NCBI GenBank assembly: GCA_951812895.1
Contig: OX638333.1
Location: 362,366-426,365, forward strand
DNA: 64,000 nucleotides
Direction of reading: 5' to 3'
From: an uncultured Roseovarius sp.
GTDB taxonomy: Bacteria > Pseudomonadota > Alphaproteobacteria > Rhodobacterales > Rhodobacteraceae
Shown here piece after piece: positions 18,195-26,683 of this stretch (positions are counted from its first letter, which is position 1; the number at the start of each line of letters is the position of its first letter). Both the position numbers and the translations under genes were made by a program. The notes under the pieces are model-generated. The model saw only the letters and a program-made list of their open reading frames with translations, was not told where the DNA came from and ran no database searches.

Positions 18195-20206
18195 CCGATA
18201 CAACCAACATATCATTGCCCGAAGGTCCTGTAATCAAGGGCAAGCTGAGCCGGGATGATTTGATTATGCGGGGCGGCATGATCGTCATTGCGCTGTATCT
18301 GATCGTCACGATGGTGATGCCGCTCTACGCCATGCTTTCAAAAAGCTTTTCGACCTACAAGTTCGAGCTGTCCCAATACGAATTACAGATCAGCGATGAA
18401 GAAGGTGTATTCAGCGGCGATGTCACGACACCCGCCAAGCTGAATGCTGCGCTTAACGTGCTGAGCGACAGCGATCTGTCGACCGGATCAGACGGGCGCA
18501 TGGGGCTGACCCAGTTCTTCCCGGATTTCAGTTTCCGCAGCCCGGTGATGTACCGAATACGCAACGTCAGCGACACAGGCCGATTCCTCGTCGGGTCCAA
18601 TCTGCATACCGGCACGGAATGGACAGAGCTTGACAGCAACACGTTTCGCCGCGTGCAGATGCGGCCAGAAAAATCCAGAGGCATCAGCAACTTCGTAAAC
18701 TACTTTTCTACGCCTGCCCTGTTCAATTCTATCAAGAATTCGCTCTGGATCGCAGTGGTCAGTACCATCGTAACTGTCTCGTTAGCCTTCTGGTTCGCTT
18801 ATGCGCTTAATCGAAGCTGCATGCGGTTCAAGGGGGTATTCCGCCTGGTGGCAATGGCCCCCATCCTGGTTCCATCCCTATTGCCCGGCATCGCCTTGGT
18901 GTACCTCTTTGGAAATCAGGGGATGATCAATGGATTGCTGTTTGGCGCCAGTATCTACGGCCCGATCGGTATCGTCATTGGCTCGGTGTTTTTCACCTTC
19001 CCGCACGCTTTCATCATCATTTCAACGGCGTTGGCCATTTCCGATGCTCGGCTATATGAGGCAGCGGTCAGCCTGCGGGCCAGCCCTTGGCGCACTTTCT
19101 GGACCGTGACAATTCCGGGCGCGCGATATGGGCTTATCTCTGCCGCGTTCGTTGTGTTCAATCTGGTGATAACGGACTTTGGATTGCCCAAGGTGATTGG
19201 CGGGCAATTCAATGTTCTGGCAGTAGATATCTACAAGCAGGTCATCGGTCAGCAGAATTTCGAAATGGGTGCCGTGGTATCTGTGGTTCTGGTGATCCCC
19301 GCGATCCTTGCCTTTGCGATAGACCGTCTGGTCCAGAGCAAACAAGTGGCCCTGTTATCCGCGCGCTCCGTTCCCTTTCATCCAACACCTAATCCAAAAA
19401 CTGACCGGATATTTTTGATTTACTGCACGCTTGTCGCCTTCTTTATCGTTGGCATGCTCGCCGTGTGTCAGTTCGCTGCATTGATCAAGTTCTGGCCCTA
19501 CGACCTCTCATTCAGCCTGAACAACTATGATTTCAGTCGAATGGACGGTGGTGGCTGGACGGCCTATTTCAACTCAATCCGGCTTGCTTTGTTTACGGCT
19601 GTGATCGGAACATGCGTTATTTTCTTCGGGGCATATCTTGTTGAAAAATCGAACGGCTTTACAACCGGCCGCACCTTGTTTCAGATGTTTGCAATGCTGC
19701 CCATGGCGATTCCGGGCATGGTGTTGGGCCTTGCTTACATCTTCTTCTTCAACAACCCGTCCAATCCGCTGAACCCGCTCTATGGAACGATGGCAATCCT
19801 GGTGATCTGCACGGTGACCCACTTTTACACCGTCTCGCATTTGACTGCCGTAACCGCGCTCAAGCAGATGGACCGGGAATTTGAATCAGTGTCTGCCTCA
19901 CTCAAACAGCCCACGCTAAAGCTGTTTTCCCGCGTGACGGTACCGGTGTGCCTGCCTGCGGTGCTGGATATCTCAATCTATCTGTTCGTGAATGCGATGA
20001 CGACGGTATCGGCAGTTGTGTTCCTTTATTCTCCAAAAACGGCACTGGCTTCAGTCGCGGTACTGAACATGGATGATGCAGGCGATATCGCCCCAGCGGC
20101 GGCGATGGGTATGATGATATTCTACACCAATGCCGGGGCGCGTATCATCCACTTGATCATCTCTCGTGGCATATTGCGTCGGACACAGGCGTGGCGGTCA
20201 AGGTAG
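18191..20206 (+). CDS. Fused two-domain ABC transporter permease (2-aminoethylphosphonate type) with large periplasmic loop
   Basis: 671 residues comprising two BPD_transp_1 domains in one chain, as in iron(III)/AEP permeases (PhnU/AepW-like). Each half carries an EAA-type loop (EAAVSLRASPWRTFWTVTIP; a second near residues 560-580). After the first membrane helix (about residues 35-55) there is an insertion of about 130 residues before the next helix. It is hydrophilic, acidic and predicted periplasmic (SQYELQISDEEGVF ... FSTPALFNSI). Fused permeases of this type are usually nearer 550 residues, so the loop accounts for the extra length. GTG start, translationally coupled to the ATPase. Confidence 0.88.
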   Translation: MTDTTNISLPEGPVIKGKLSRDDLIMRGGMIVIALYLIVTMVMPLYAMLSKSFSTYKFELSQYELQISDEEGVFSGDVTTPAKLNAALNVLSDSDLSTGSDGRMGLTQFFPDFSFRSPVMYRIRNVSDTGRFLVGSNLHTGTEWTELDSNTFRRVQMRPEKSRGISNFVNYFSTPALFNSIKNSLWIAVVSTIVTVSLAFWFAYALNRSCMRFKGVFRLVAMAPILVPSLLPGIALVYLFGNQGMINGLLFGASIYGPIGIVIGSVFFTFPHAFIIISTALAISDARLYEAAVSLRASPWRTFWTVTIPGARYGLISAAFVVFNLVITDFGLPKVIGGQFNVLAVDIYKQVIGQQNFEMGAVVSVVLVIPAILAFAIDRLVQSKQVALLSARSVPFHPTPNPKTDRIFLIYCTLVAFFIVGMLAVCQFAALIKFWPYDLSFSLNNYDFSRMDGGGWTAYFNSIRLALFTAVIGTCVIFFGAYLVEKSNGFTTGRTLFQMFAMLPMAIPGMVLGLAYIFFFNNPSNPLNPLYGTMAILVICTVTHFYTVSHLTAVTALKQMDREFESVSASLKQPTLKLFSRVTVPVCLPAVLDISIYLFVNAMTTVSAVVFLYSPKTALASVAVLNMDDAGDIAPAAAMGMMIFYTNAGARIIHLIISRGILRRTQAWRSR

Positions 20207-20225
20207 CCTCCAATCTATAACTGTG

Positions 20226-20870
20226 TCAGGGGGATATCACCCCTGATACATCAAAGCTGTTGGGCCAGGTTCCGGATAAATACCGAAACATAATCCGCTC
20301 AGCCATTTGCCGGTCAAAGCTTTGTGGGTGAAGCATGAAGTCGGTCCACATACCTTCCAGTAAAGCCATCAATCCAAAACTCATATCCCGCGCAATTGCC
20401 GCGGGGTCTGAGGCACCTTCACGTTCCGCCAGCGCGAAAGCGGCATCTCTCAACAAATCACGCAATCCGGCGTCACGGGTATCGCTATAGGCGGCAATGC
20501 CCGCGTCATTGCGTGCAGCCCCCCGAAACTCATACCAAATGCTCACGTTACGCGTGTTCAGGCTCTTTGGTCCCAAGTCACCACGGACGATCGCCTCGAT
20601 TAAGCGGGCTGGATTTGATTCAGCTCCCTGAATGTTTTCATGCAGAATTTGGTAATATTGCTCACTTGCATAACGGGCGGCTTCAACAATCAGATTGGGT
20701 TTGCCGTTGAAGTGCAGGTGGATCATCCCACGCGACAGGCCCGCACGTTCAATAATTTCAGAAACAGAGGTCCGGATCAGGCCAATTTCCGCAATCGCGT
20801 CAAGCGTCGCATTAATAAGAACCTGACGGTTCGAAACACGTTCTTCGCTCTGATTTTCCTGCGTTTTCAT
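20226..20870 (-). CDS. TetR/AcrR regulator, BetI-like
   Basis: 214 residues from the ATG at 20870 (a GTG at 20891 is an alternative). The N-terminal helix-turn-helix reads LINATLDAIAEIGLIRTSVSEIIERAG with LSRGMIHLHFNGK. The C-terminal ligand domain, including the NVSIWYEFRGAARND segment, is BetI-like. It is convergent with the AEP-type permease and divergent from the flavoprotein gene at 20997. A clean palindrome (20964-20981) sits in the divergent promoter. Likely a repressor of the flavoprotein-Rieske unit responding to a betaine-type effector. Confidence 0.85.
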   Translation of the reverse strand: MKTQENQSEERVSNRQVLINATLDAIAEIGLIRTSVSEIIERAGLSRGMIHLHFNGKPNLIVEAARYASEQYYQILHENIQGAESNPARLIEAIVRGDLGPKSLNTRNVSIWYEFRGAARNDAGIAAYSDTRDAGLRDLLRDAAFALAEREGASDPAAIARDMSFGLMALLEGMWTDFMLHPQSFDRQMAERIMFRYLSGTWPNSFDVSGVISP

Positions 20871-20963
20871 CCGGTTACTTTCGCGTTCCACCCTATGTTA
20901 AGCAAGCCAAATTAAGCTCTACATGCATTTTTGTTGACTCTCTGGCAATAAGTAGATCAGAAT

Positions 20964-20981
20964 AATGGACGATTGTCCATT
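20964..20981. promoter_or_regulatory. Candidate TetR operator AATGGAC-N4-GTCCATT
   Basis: A perfect 7-base inverted repeat around GATT in the gap between the divergent TetR gene (20226-20870) and the demethylase-like gene at 20997. It lies 16 bases before that ATG, so binding would block initiation. No second copy was noticed elsewhere in the window. Confidence 0.6.
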
Positions 20982-20996
20982 TTGTGAGTCCACCGC

Positions 20997-23069
20997 ATGG
21001 CTTCCCCCTATTCGATCCTTTTTGAACCCGTAAAAATCGGACCGGTTACTGCCAAAAACCGCTTCTATCAAGTTCCCCATTGTACGGGCCTTGGATATTT
21101 GCGACCGCGTGCCGATGCCGCGACGCGGGCAATAAAGGCCGAGGGCGGTTGGGGCGTGGTCAGCAATCAGGAAACCGAAATTCACCCGACATCTGACCTC
21201 AGCCCGTGTCCGGAACACCGCCTGTGGGATGAGCACGATATTCCGGCGCTCAGACTAATGACCGATGCGGTGCACGAACACGGCGCTCTGGCCGCGATAG
21301 AACTGGTTCACAACGGATATCATGCCTCAAATCAGGCAACCCGGGCACCAATCCTGGCCCCTTCTGACACCACAGCGCACAGCGTCGGCCCCAGACAGGC
21401 GCGGGCAATGGACAAATCGGACATTCGTGCGTTGCGTCAGTGGCACCGGGCCGCGGCGCGGCGCGCCAAACAAGCCGGGTTTGACATCGTCTATGTCTAT
21501 GCGGGCCACCGTATGACCCTGCCCCAGCATTTCCTGCTGCCGTCCTGCAATGACCGGATGGATGAATATGGGGGCAGCCTTGAAAACCGGGCTCGGCTGC
21601 TGCGCGAGCTATTGCAAGACACCAAGGAAGAGGTGGGGGAAACCTGTGCCGTCGCTTTGCGCTTTGCCGTCGATGAGATGATGGGCGCAGACGGCATGCA
21701 AGCCAGCGAAGAAGGGCGGGCGATCGTTGAGCACCTGGCAGAATTGCCGGATTTGTGGGACGTCAATGTATCAGATTGGGCGAACGATTCCGCCACGTCT
21801 CGCTTTGCGCCGAACGAAGGATATCAGAACTCCTATATCGACTTTGTGAAACAGATCACGTCAAAACCAGTTGTCGCCGTGGGCAGGTTCACCTCTGCCG
21901 ATGCGATGGTCTCACTGGTCAAGAAAGGTATTGTGGATTTCATCGGTGCCGCCCGTCCCTCCATCGCCGATCCCTTCCTGCCCGCTAAAATCCAAGAGGG
22001 CCGGATCGAAGAGATCCGGGAATGCATTGGCTGCAATATCTGCGTATCCAGCGACAATCTGGCGATCCCGATCCGCTGCACCCAAAACCCAACCATGGGC
22101 GAAGAGTGGCGGCGCGGCTGGCATCCCGAAAAGATTGAACCAAAGGGCCAGGAAGAAGCCGCATTGGTGGTCGGGGCGGGTCCTGCCGGTTTGGAATGTG
22201 CAATGCAACTGGCCCGACGCGGCTATCACGTCACCCTCGCTGAAGCATCGGCTGTACTGGGTGGGCGTGCACATCTGGAAGCGGGATTGCCGGGGCTCAC
22301 CGCATGGCGTCGTGTCGCTGATCACAGGATTTACGATCTTCAACAGCGCGGCAATGTCGACATTTTTCGTGAAAGCTCCCTAAGCGCTGATGAGGTGATA
22401 GAGTTGGGCATACCAAACGTGTTTGTCGCCACCGGTGCGAAATGGCGACGCGATGGGATCGGTCGCCACAGTCGTTCTCCCCTGCCCTTGCCGGAAAATT
22501 TTCCTGTCCTGACACCCGATGACATTATGCAGGGCATTATTCCCCCACCGGGCCGCGTTCTGATCTATGACGATGACCAGATTTATCTGGCCGGAGTTTT
22601 GGCGGAAAAGCTGTGTGAACTGGGGCATGAAGTCACCTTTGTCACCCCGGCATCCATTGTATCACCTTGGACGGAAACAACGTTGGAACAGGCGCGCATC
22701 CAAACCGGGCTGATCAATTTGGGTGTTCAGATTGAAACCGGGCAAACACTCTCTTCAGTTGGATCAGAGGGTGGCGTGTGTGTTTGTACATATTCCGGGC
22801 GTGAGAAGACTATTCCATGTTCCTCTTTACTGCTTGTGACCGAAAAAATACGCAATACGGACCTATTCAATGCACTGTCACAAAGGCAAGCAAAAGGCAC
22901 AGCATCTCTCCAGACTCTTGAGCTGATTGGCGACGCATCCCAGCCGGGCCTGATCGCCGACGCGGTCTATGGCGGCCATATGGCTGCGCGTTACTTTGAG
23001 GCTGATCCAAGTGCCAAAGAACAGGCCTATTACCGACGCGAATTGATCGAGCTTGAAACAGAGGTTTAA
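20997..23069 (+). CDS. TMADH/N-methylproline-demethylase-like flavoprotein
   Basis: 690 residues. The N-terminal Old-Yellow-Enzyme TIM barrel binds FMN (about 1-335). The [4Fe-4S] ligands are Cys343, Cys346, Cys349 and Cys361. The C-terminal FAD/NAD-binding half has GAGPAGLE at about 391-398. This is the architecture of trimethylamine dehydrogenase, dimethylglycine demethylase and N-methylproline demethylase. It is followed after 3 bases by a stachydrine/glycine-betaine-type Rieske demethylase, so a two-step removal of N-methyl groups is the natural reading: the Rieske enzyme converts the betaine to the N-methyl amino acid and this enzyme removes the next methyl. The actual betaine is unknown. 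Confidence 0.87.
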   Translation: MASPYSILFEPVKIGPVTAKNRFYQVPHCTGLGYLRPRADAATRAIKAEGGWGVVSNQETEIHPTSDLSPCPEHRLWDEHDIPALRLMTDAVHEHGALAAIELVHNGYHASNQATRAPILAPSDTTAHSVGPRQARAMDKSDIRALRQWHRAAARRAKQAGFDIVYVYAGHRMTLPQHFLLPSCNDRMDEYGGSLENRARLLRELLQDTKEEVGETCAVALRFAVDEMMGADGMQASEEGRAIVEHLAELPDLWDVNVSDWANDSATSRFAPNEGYQNSYIDFVKQITSKPVVAVGRFTSADAMVSLVKKGIVDFIGAARPSIADPFLPAKIQEGRIEEIRECIGCNICVSSDNLAIPIRCTQNPTMGEEWRRGWHPEKIEPKGQEEAALVVGAGPAGLECAMQLARRGYHVTLAEASAVLGGRAHLEAGLPGLTAWRRVADHRIYDLQQRGNVDIFRESSLSADEVIELGIPNVFVATGAKWRRDGIGRHSRSPLPLPENFPVLTPDDIMQGIIPPPGRVLIYDDDQIYLAGVLAEKLCELGHEVTFVTPASIVSPWTETTLEQARIQTGLINLGVQIETGQTLSSVGSEGGVCVCTYSGREKTIPCSSLLLVTEKIRNTDLFNALSQRQAKGTASLQTLELIGDASQPGLIADAVYGGHMAARYFEADPSAKEQAYYRRELIELETEV

Positions 23070-23072
23070 GTG

Positions 23073-24290
23073 ATGAATTTTCAGGACCGTGAAAATCTGA
23101 AGCAACTTTGCCAGTCGCAAACAACTGGGTTTGCCCTGCCGCGTGAGTTCTATACTTCGGCAGAACTTTTCGACGAAGAAATCAAAAGCTACTGGAACCA
23201 AAGCTGGATCTGGGTCGGTCATATCAGTCAGGTGCCTGAACCCGGTGATTTCTTTTTGTTCGACTATGGCCCCGAATCCGTAATCATCGCCCGCGATCGC
23301 GAGGGGCAAATCGGTGCATTTCTTAACATCTGCAGGCATCGCGGATCACGGGTTTGCGTAAAAGCTGCAGGCAATGCCCGGGTCTTTTCATGCCCCTATC
23401 ATGCCTGGACATATGAATTGAACGGTCGCCTGCGCGCCGCGCGTGAAATGGGCAAGGATTTTGATCGCGATGCCCATGGCCTGTTGCAGGCACATGTCCG
23501 AGTGTTTCAGGGCATGATCTTTGTCTGTACCGCCGAGGACCCTCCCGACATTGACGCGGGCCTCGAAACGTTGGCGCCCTTGACCAATCCTTACGGGCTG
23601 GACCGGATGAAAATTGCGCACACCGCGTCTTACCCGGTTCCGGCCAATTGGAAGCTGGCGGTCGAAAACTACATGGAATGTTATCATTGCGGACCCGCCC
23701 ATCTGGAATATTCCAAATCTCATAGCCTGAAAGATCCGGCATCAATGACGGACGAGGTGATGTCTGAAATGAGGTCCTCAGCGGAACGTGCCGGATTGCC
23801 AAACGGTGCTGTCGGGATCAACTGCGCTACAGGCGCGCCGGTGGATGTCGATTTCTACTTTGCACGCTATCCGCTGTACCCCGGATACCTATCTGGGAGT
23901 CAGTCCGGCGCCGCGCTGGCACCGCTTCTGGGAGACATCAAGTCACATGTCGGCGCAGCCACTGACCTGCAGATAGGCATCGTCAACAACTTCCTGATTT
24001 ACACGGACCATGTGGTTGGATACCGCTTCATTCCCCGATCTGTGCAGGAAACCGATATTCAGGTGGTCTGGTTCGTACATGAAGACGCCGAAGACGGCCG
24101 GGACTTTGATGTAGCCTCTTTAACCTGGCTTTGGCATGTCACGTCGCTGGATGACGAGCGCATCATTAGGGTAAATCAGGAAGGGGTAAACTCCCACCAC
24201 TTTAAACCCGGGCCTTTGTCAGAGATGGAATGGGGTATTCGCGCATTTTACGCGGGCTATCTGCATCAGATGCAGAAAAACCTGACTTGA
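23073..24290 (+). CDS. Rieske betaine demethylase (stachydrine/glycine-betaine type), alpha subunit
   Basis: 405 residues from the ATG at 23073 (a GTG directly before it is less likely). The Rieske site is Cys87, His89, Cys107, His110 and the catalytic iron site NWKLAVENYMECYHCGPAH gives His205 and His210. The ENYMECYHCGPAH-EYS context is that of GbcA and Stc2. It is coupled to the flavoprotein gene upstream (3-base gap) and convergent with the BetI-like gene. Unlike the gbcAB arrangement, no ferredoxin-type reductase gene follows. Confidence 0.9.
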   Translation: MNFQDRENLKQLCQSQTTGFALPREFYTSAELFDEEIKSYWNQSWIWVGHISQVPEPGDFFLFDYGPESVIIARDREGQIGAFLNICRHRGSRVCVKAAGNARVFSCPYHAWTYELNGRLRAAREMGKDFDRDAHGLLQAHVRVFQGMIFVCTAEDPPDIDAGLETLAPLTNPYGLDRMKIAHTASYPVPANWKLAVENYMECYHCGPAHLEYSKSHSLKDPASMTDEVMSEMRSSAERAGLPNGAVGINCATGAPVDVDFYFARYPLYPGYLSGSQSGAALAPLLGDIKSHVGAATDLQIGIVNNFLIYTDHVVGYRFIPRSVQETDIQVVWFVHEDAEDGRDFDVASLTWLWHVTSLDDERIIRVNQEGVNSHHFKPGPLSEMEWGIRAFYAGYLHQMQKNLT

Positions 24291-24298
24291 GCCTTCGC

Positions 24299-24952
24299 TC
24301 AAATCCGTGCAGCTAACCGCTCTGAATGTTCCGGCAAAAGCCTTGCAACCATTTCAAGCGCCTCACGGGCTGATGCTTTTCGACGGACAGTCTTCGGTGA
24401 CAGATGGATGCGTTGCCAGTATCCGTCCGTCAAAGTATCAATCCAGTCCGCGATCTGCGCGACTTTCTCTTGCGGTTCATCAGGCATAAGTTCAACGCAA
24501 ACGTCGTACATTGCTTTCGCACGGGGAATATCGAACTCAGCGGACACTTCGGCATATTGCGGTGTAAATTTTTGTTCTCCCCAAAACGCAAACCAGACCG
24601 ACAGGCTTTCTGGATTGCAGATCTTCGGTGAGAAATCTGCCTCGATCAGTGCAATCAACTTGTCCAAGGGGTCATTTCCGACCTTGGACAATGCCTCAGT
24701 CCAATTTGCCAGATATCCCGCGTAATGATCATGCAATGCCCCCGACAAAAGGCCTGTCTTGGACTTGAAATAGAATACCGCCACCCCTTGCGACAAGCCG
24801 GCCTCATTCGCCACGGTCGCCAGAGTCGTTTTCGCCAGACCATTGGTTGCGATTGATTTCAGCGTTGCCTGTATCAATTGCTGCCTGCGCCTGTCGGCAT
24901 TCTCTTTTCTTTCTTTACGCGGCTTCTGCTGCGGTGTGATTTGCTGTGTCAT
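24299..24952 (-). CDS. BetI-type TetR repressor
   Basis: 217 residues from the ATG at 24952 (an ATG at 24970 is possible). The helix-turn-helix region is RRQQLIQATLKSIATNGLAKT with AGLSQGVAVFYFKSK. The ligand-domain texts SVWFAFWGE and DWIDTLTDGYWQRIHLSP are BetI hallmarks. BetI represses choline/betaine genes and releases DNA when choline or a relative binds. It is divergent from the aminotransferase gene, and a palindrome lies between them. Two further copies of that palindrome stand in front of the transporter and the Rieske gene at 30705, so it probably governs the whole 25088-31919 block. Confidence 0.92.
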   Translation of the reverse strand: MTQQITPQQKPRKERKENADRRRQQLIQATLKSIATNGLAKTTLATVANEAGLSQGVAVFYFKSKTGLLSGALHDHYAGYLANWTEALSKVGNDPLDKLIALIEADFSPKICNPESLSVWFAFWGEQKFTPQYAEVSAEFDIPRAKAMYDVCVELMPDEPQEKVAQIADWIDTLTDGYWQRIHLSPKTVRRKASAREALEMVARLLPEHSERLAARI

Positions 24953-25017
24953 GCTCACTTTTATCCCCATTATCTGAATGTTCACAATCCCAAGTGTGGC
25001 AATCATAAAAATTTTGT

Positions 25018-25029
25018 TTGAGCGCTCAA
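25018..25029. promoter_or_regulatory. BetI-like operator 1 (TTGAGCGCTCAA)
   Basis: A perfect 12-base palindrome in the 135-base divergent gap between the BetI-like gene and the aminotransferase gene. It is followed by AATAAAACTTT-like sequence that recurs after copies 2 and 3. Its position would allow repression of both genes. Confidence 0.75.
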
Positions 25030-25087
25030 TAAAACTTTACGCCCAAGCTTTGCTTAGGTAAGGATCATTCCAAGCAAGGAAACCGTT

Positions 25088-26485
25088 ATGCCCCAGACCA
25101 TGTCGACAAACCCCGCCAATACCAACCAGCAATCCATTGAAAACCTTCGGGAATGGGACCGGATGCACCACCTGCACCCGTGGGTCGCAATGGATGGGTG
25201 GCAGAATGACGATTACCTGATGATGGAGCATGCTGATGGGATCTACCTTTGGGATGCGACCGGAAAACGCTTTATCGACGGTCCCGGCGGGATGTGGTGC
25301 GTACAGATCGGATACGGGCGCAAAGACATGGCGCAGGTTATTTCTGACCAGGTTTTGCGGATGCCCTATACTTCTCCGTGGACATCGACCACGGAACCAT
25401 CGGCCATTCTGGCAAAAAGCATTGCGGAAAAAGCGCCCGGGGATCTCAACAACGTATTCTTCACCACCGGTGGCTCAACCGCGGTCGACACGGCCCTGCG
25501 CACTGTACACTTCCTGAACAACCGGCTTGGACGGCCGGAAAAGAAAATCGTGATAGCCCGGGAGAAAGGCTATCACGGGTCCACCTACCTCGCGTCCACC
25601 GTCACCGGGAAAGAGCGTGACAGATCCAGCTTTGATGTCGAAAAACGGCTGGTCCGCTTTCTGCCTGACGTCAATCCCTACCGACGTCCGAACGGGATGA
25701 GCGTTGCCGAATGGTGTGATGCAAAGGTATCTGACCTTGAAAACATGATCGAAGAGGTTGGAGTAGATAAAGTTGGCGCCTTTATCGCCGAACCCATCCT
25801 GTGTTCCGGTGGTGTAATTGTCCCGCCAGAAGGGTACCACAAACTCACCTATGATCTCTGCCGGAAACACGACATTCTTTACATCTCGGACGAGGTCGTA
25901 ACCGGGTTCGGGCGATTGGGACATTGGTTTGCGTCCGAGGCTGAGTTCGGAATCAAACCCGACATCATCACATGCGCAAAAGGTCTAACATCTGCTTATC
26001 TGCCCCTTGGGGCCTGCATTATTTCGGATGAAGTCATGCAACGCATGACCGGCCCTGCCGGTGAAGTTTTGTTTTCCAACGGATATACTTATTCAGCCCA
26101 TCCGGTGTGCTGTGCAGCAGCGCTAAAAAACATTGAGATCATGGAAGACGAAGGCATCCTTGAACATGTCAGGGAAATCACCCCCTATTTCCAAAGCCGA
26201 CTGCAATCCCTGTTGAAATTCGACATTGTCGGGGACGTGCGCGGGATGGGCCTGTTGGGGTGTATCGAGGGCAAGCATGAAATAGAGGGCGACGCGTTGG
26301 CAGCTGACAAACGCTTTGGTGCGTTGCTGGATGCTGCCTGCGAAGAGCGCGGACTTTTGGTGCGGCCTCTGATCAATATGGCGGTTTTCTCTCCACCTCT
26401 GGTGATCACCAAGCCACAGATTGACGACATGTTTGACATTCTGGAGCAGGCATTGGAGCAAGTTGCAGCGGTGCTACAAAAATAA
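25088..26485 (+). CDS. Class III pyridoxal-phosphate aminotransferase
   Basis: 465 residues, full length for omega-amino-acid/polyamine:pyruvate transaminases. The Schiff-base Lys is at about 298 in CAKGLTSAYLPLG, and the cofactor segments TGGSTAVDTA, DEVVTGFGR and YTYSAHPV are present. AAGGA precedes the ATG at 25088. Overall similarity suggests the polyamine/omega-amino-acid branch, but the amine donor is not certain. Its place under a BetI-like operator, beside a spermidine/putrescine-type importer, suggests that an imported amine is demethylated and then deaminated. Confidence 0.88.
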   Translation: MPQTMSTNPANTNQQSIENLREWDRMHHLHPWVAMDGWQNDDYLMMEHADGIYLWDATGKRFIDGPGGMWCVQIGYGRKDMAQVISDQVLRMPYTSPWTSTTEPSAILAKSIAEKAPGDLNNVFFTTGGSTAVDTALRTVHFLNNRLGRPEKKIVIAREKGYHGSTYLASTVTGKERDRSSFDVEKRLVRFLPDVNPYRRPNGMSVAEWCDAKVSDLENMIEEVGVDKVGAFIAEPILCSGGVIVPPEGYHKLTYDLCRKHDILYISDEVVTGFGRLGHWFASEAEFGIKPDIITCAKGLTSAYLPLGACIISDEVMQRMTGPAGEVLFSNGYTYSAHPVCCAAALKNIEIMEDEGILEHVREITPYFQSRLQSLLKFDIVGDVRGMGLLGCIEGKHEIEGDALAADKRFGALLDAACEERGLLVRPLINMAVFSPPLVITKPQIDDMFDILEQALEQVAAVLQK

Positions 26486-26591
26486 TTTCAGTATCTCTAT
26501 GCCAACCGAATTCCAACAGAAAATTAACTCTAATAATAACAACTCTTTAAAGATTATTCGGTTAGTAATGCAGTGCGAATCCTTAAAATTA

Positions 26592-26611
26592 TTATTTGAG
26601 CGCTCAAATAA
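26592..26611. promoter_or_regulatory. BetI-like operator 2, perfect 20-base palindrome
   Basis: TTATTTGAGCGCTCAAATAA is fully self-complementary, and it is the longest of the three copies. It lies 72 bases before the start of the binding-protein gene at 26684, in a gap that otherwise shows only AT-rich promoter-like sequence. The shared core with copies 1 and 3 is TTGAGCGCTCAA. Confidence 0.82.
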
Positions 26612-26683
26612 ACCTTGTATCGTTTCACATTCACGACTAATTTCTCGCTAACGCCCAAAAGGGCGAATAAACGGGAGGAATTA

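Noticed and set aside
20226-25029. One shared operator for both BetI-like regulators
   Set aside because: The two divergent promoters contain unrelated palindromes (AATGGAC-N4-GTCCATT versus TTGAGCGCTCAA).
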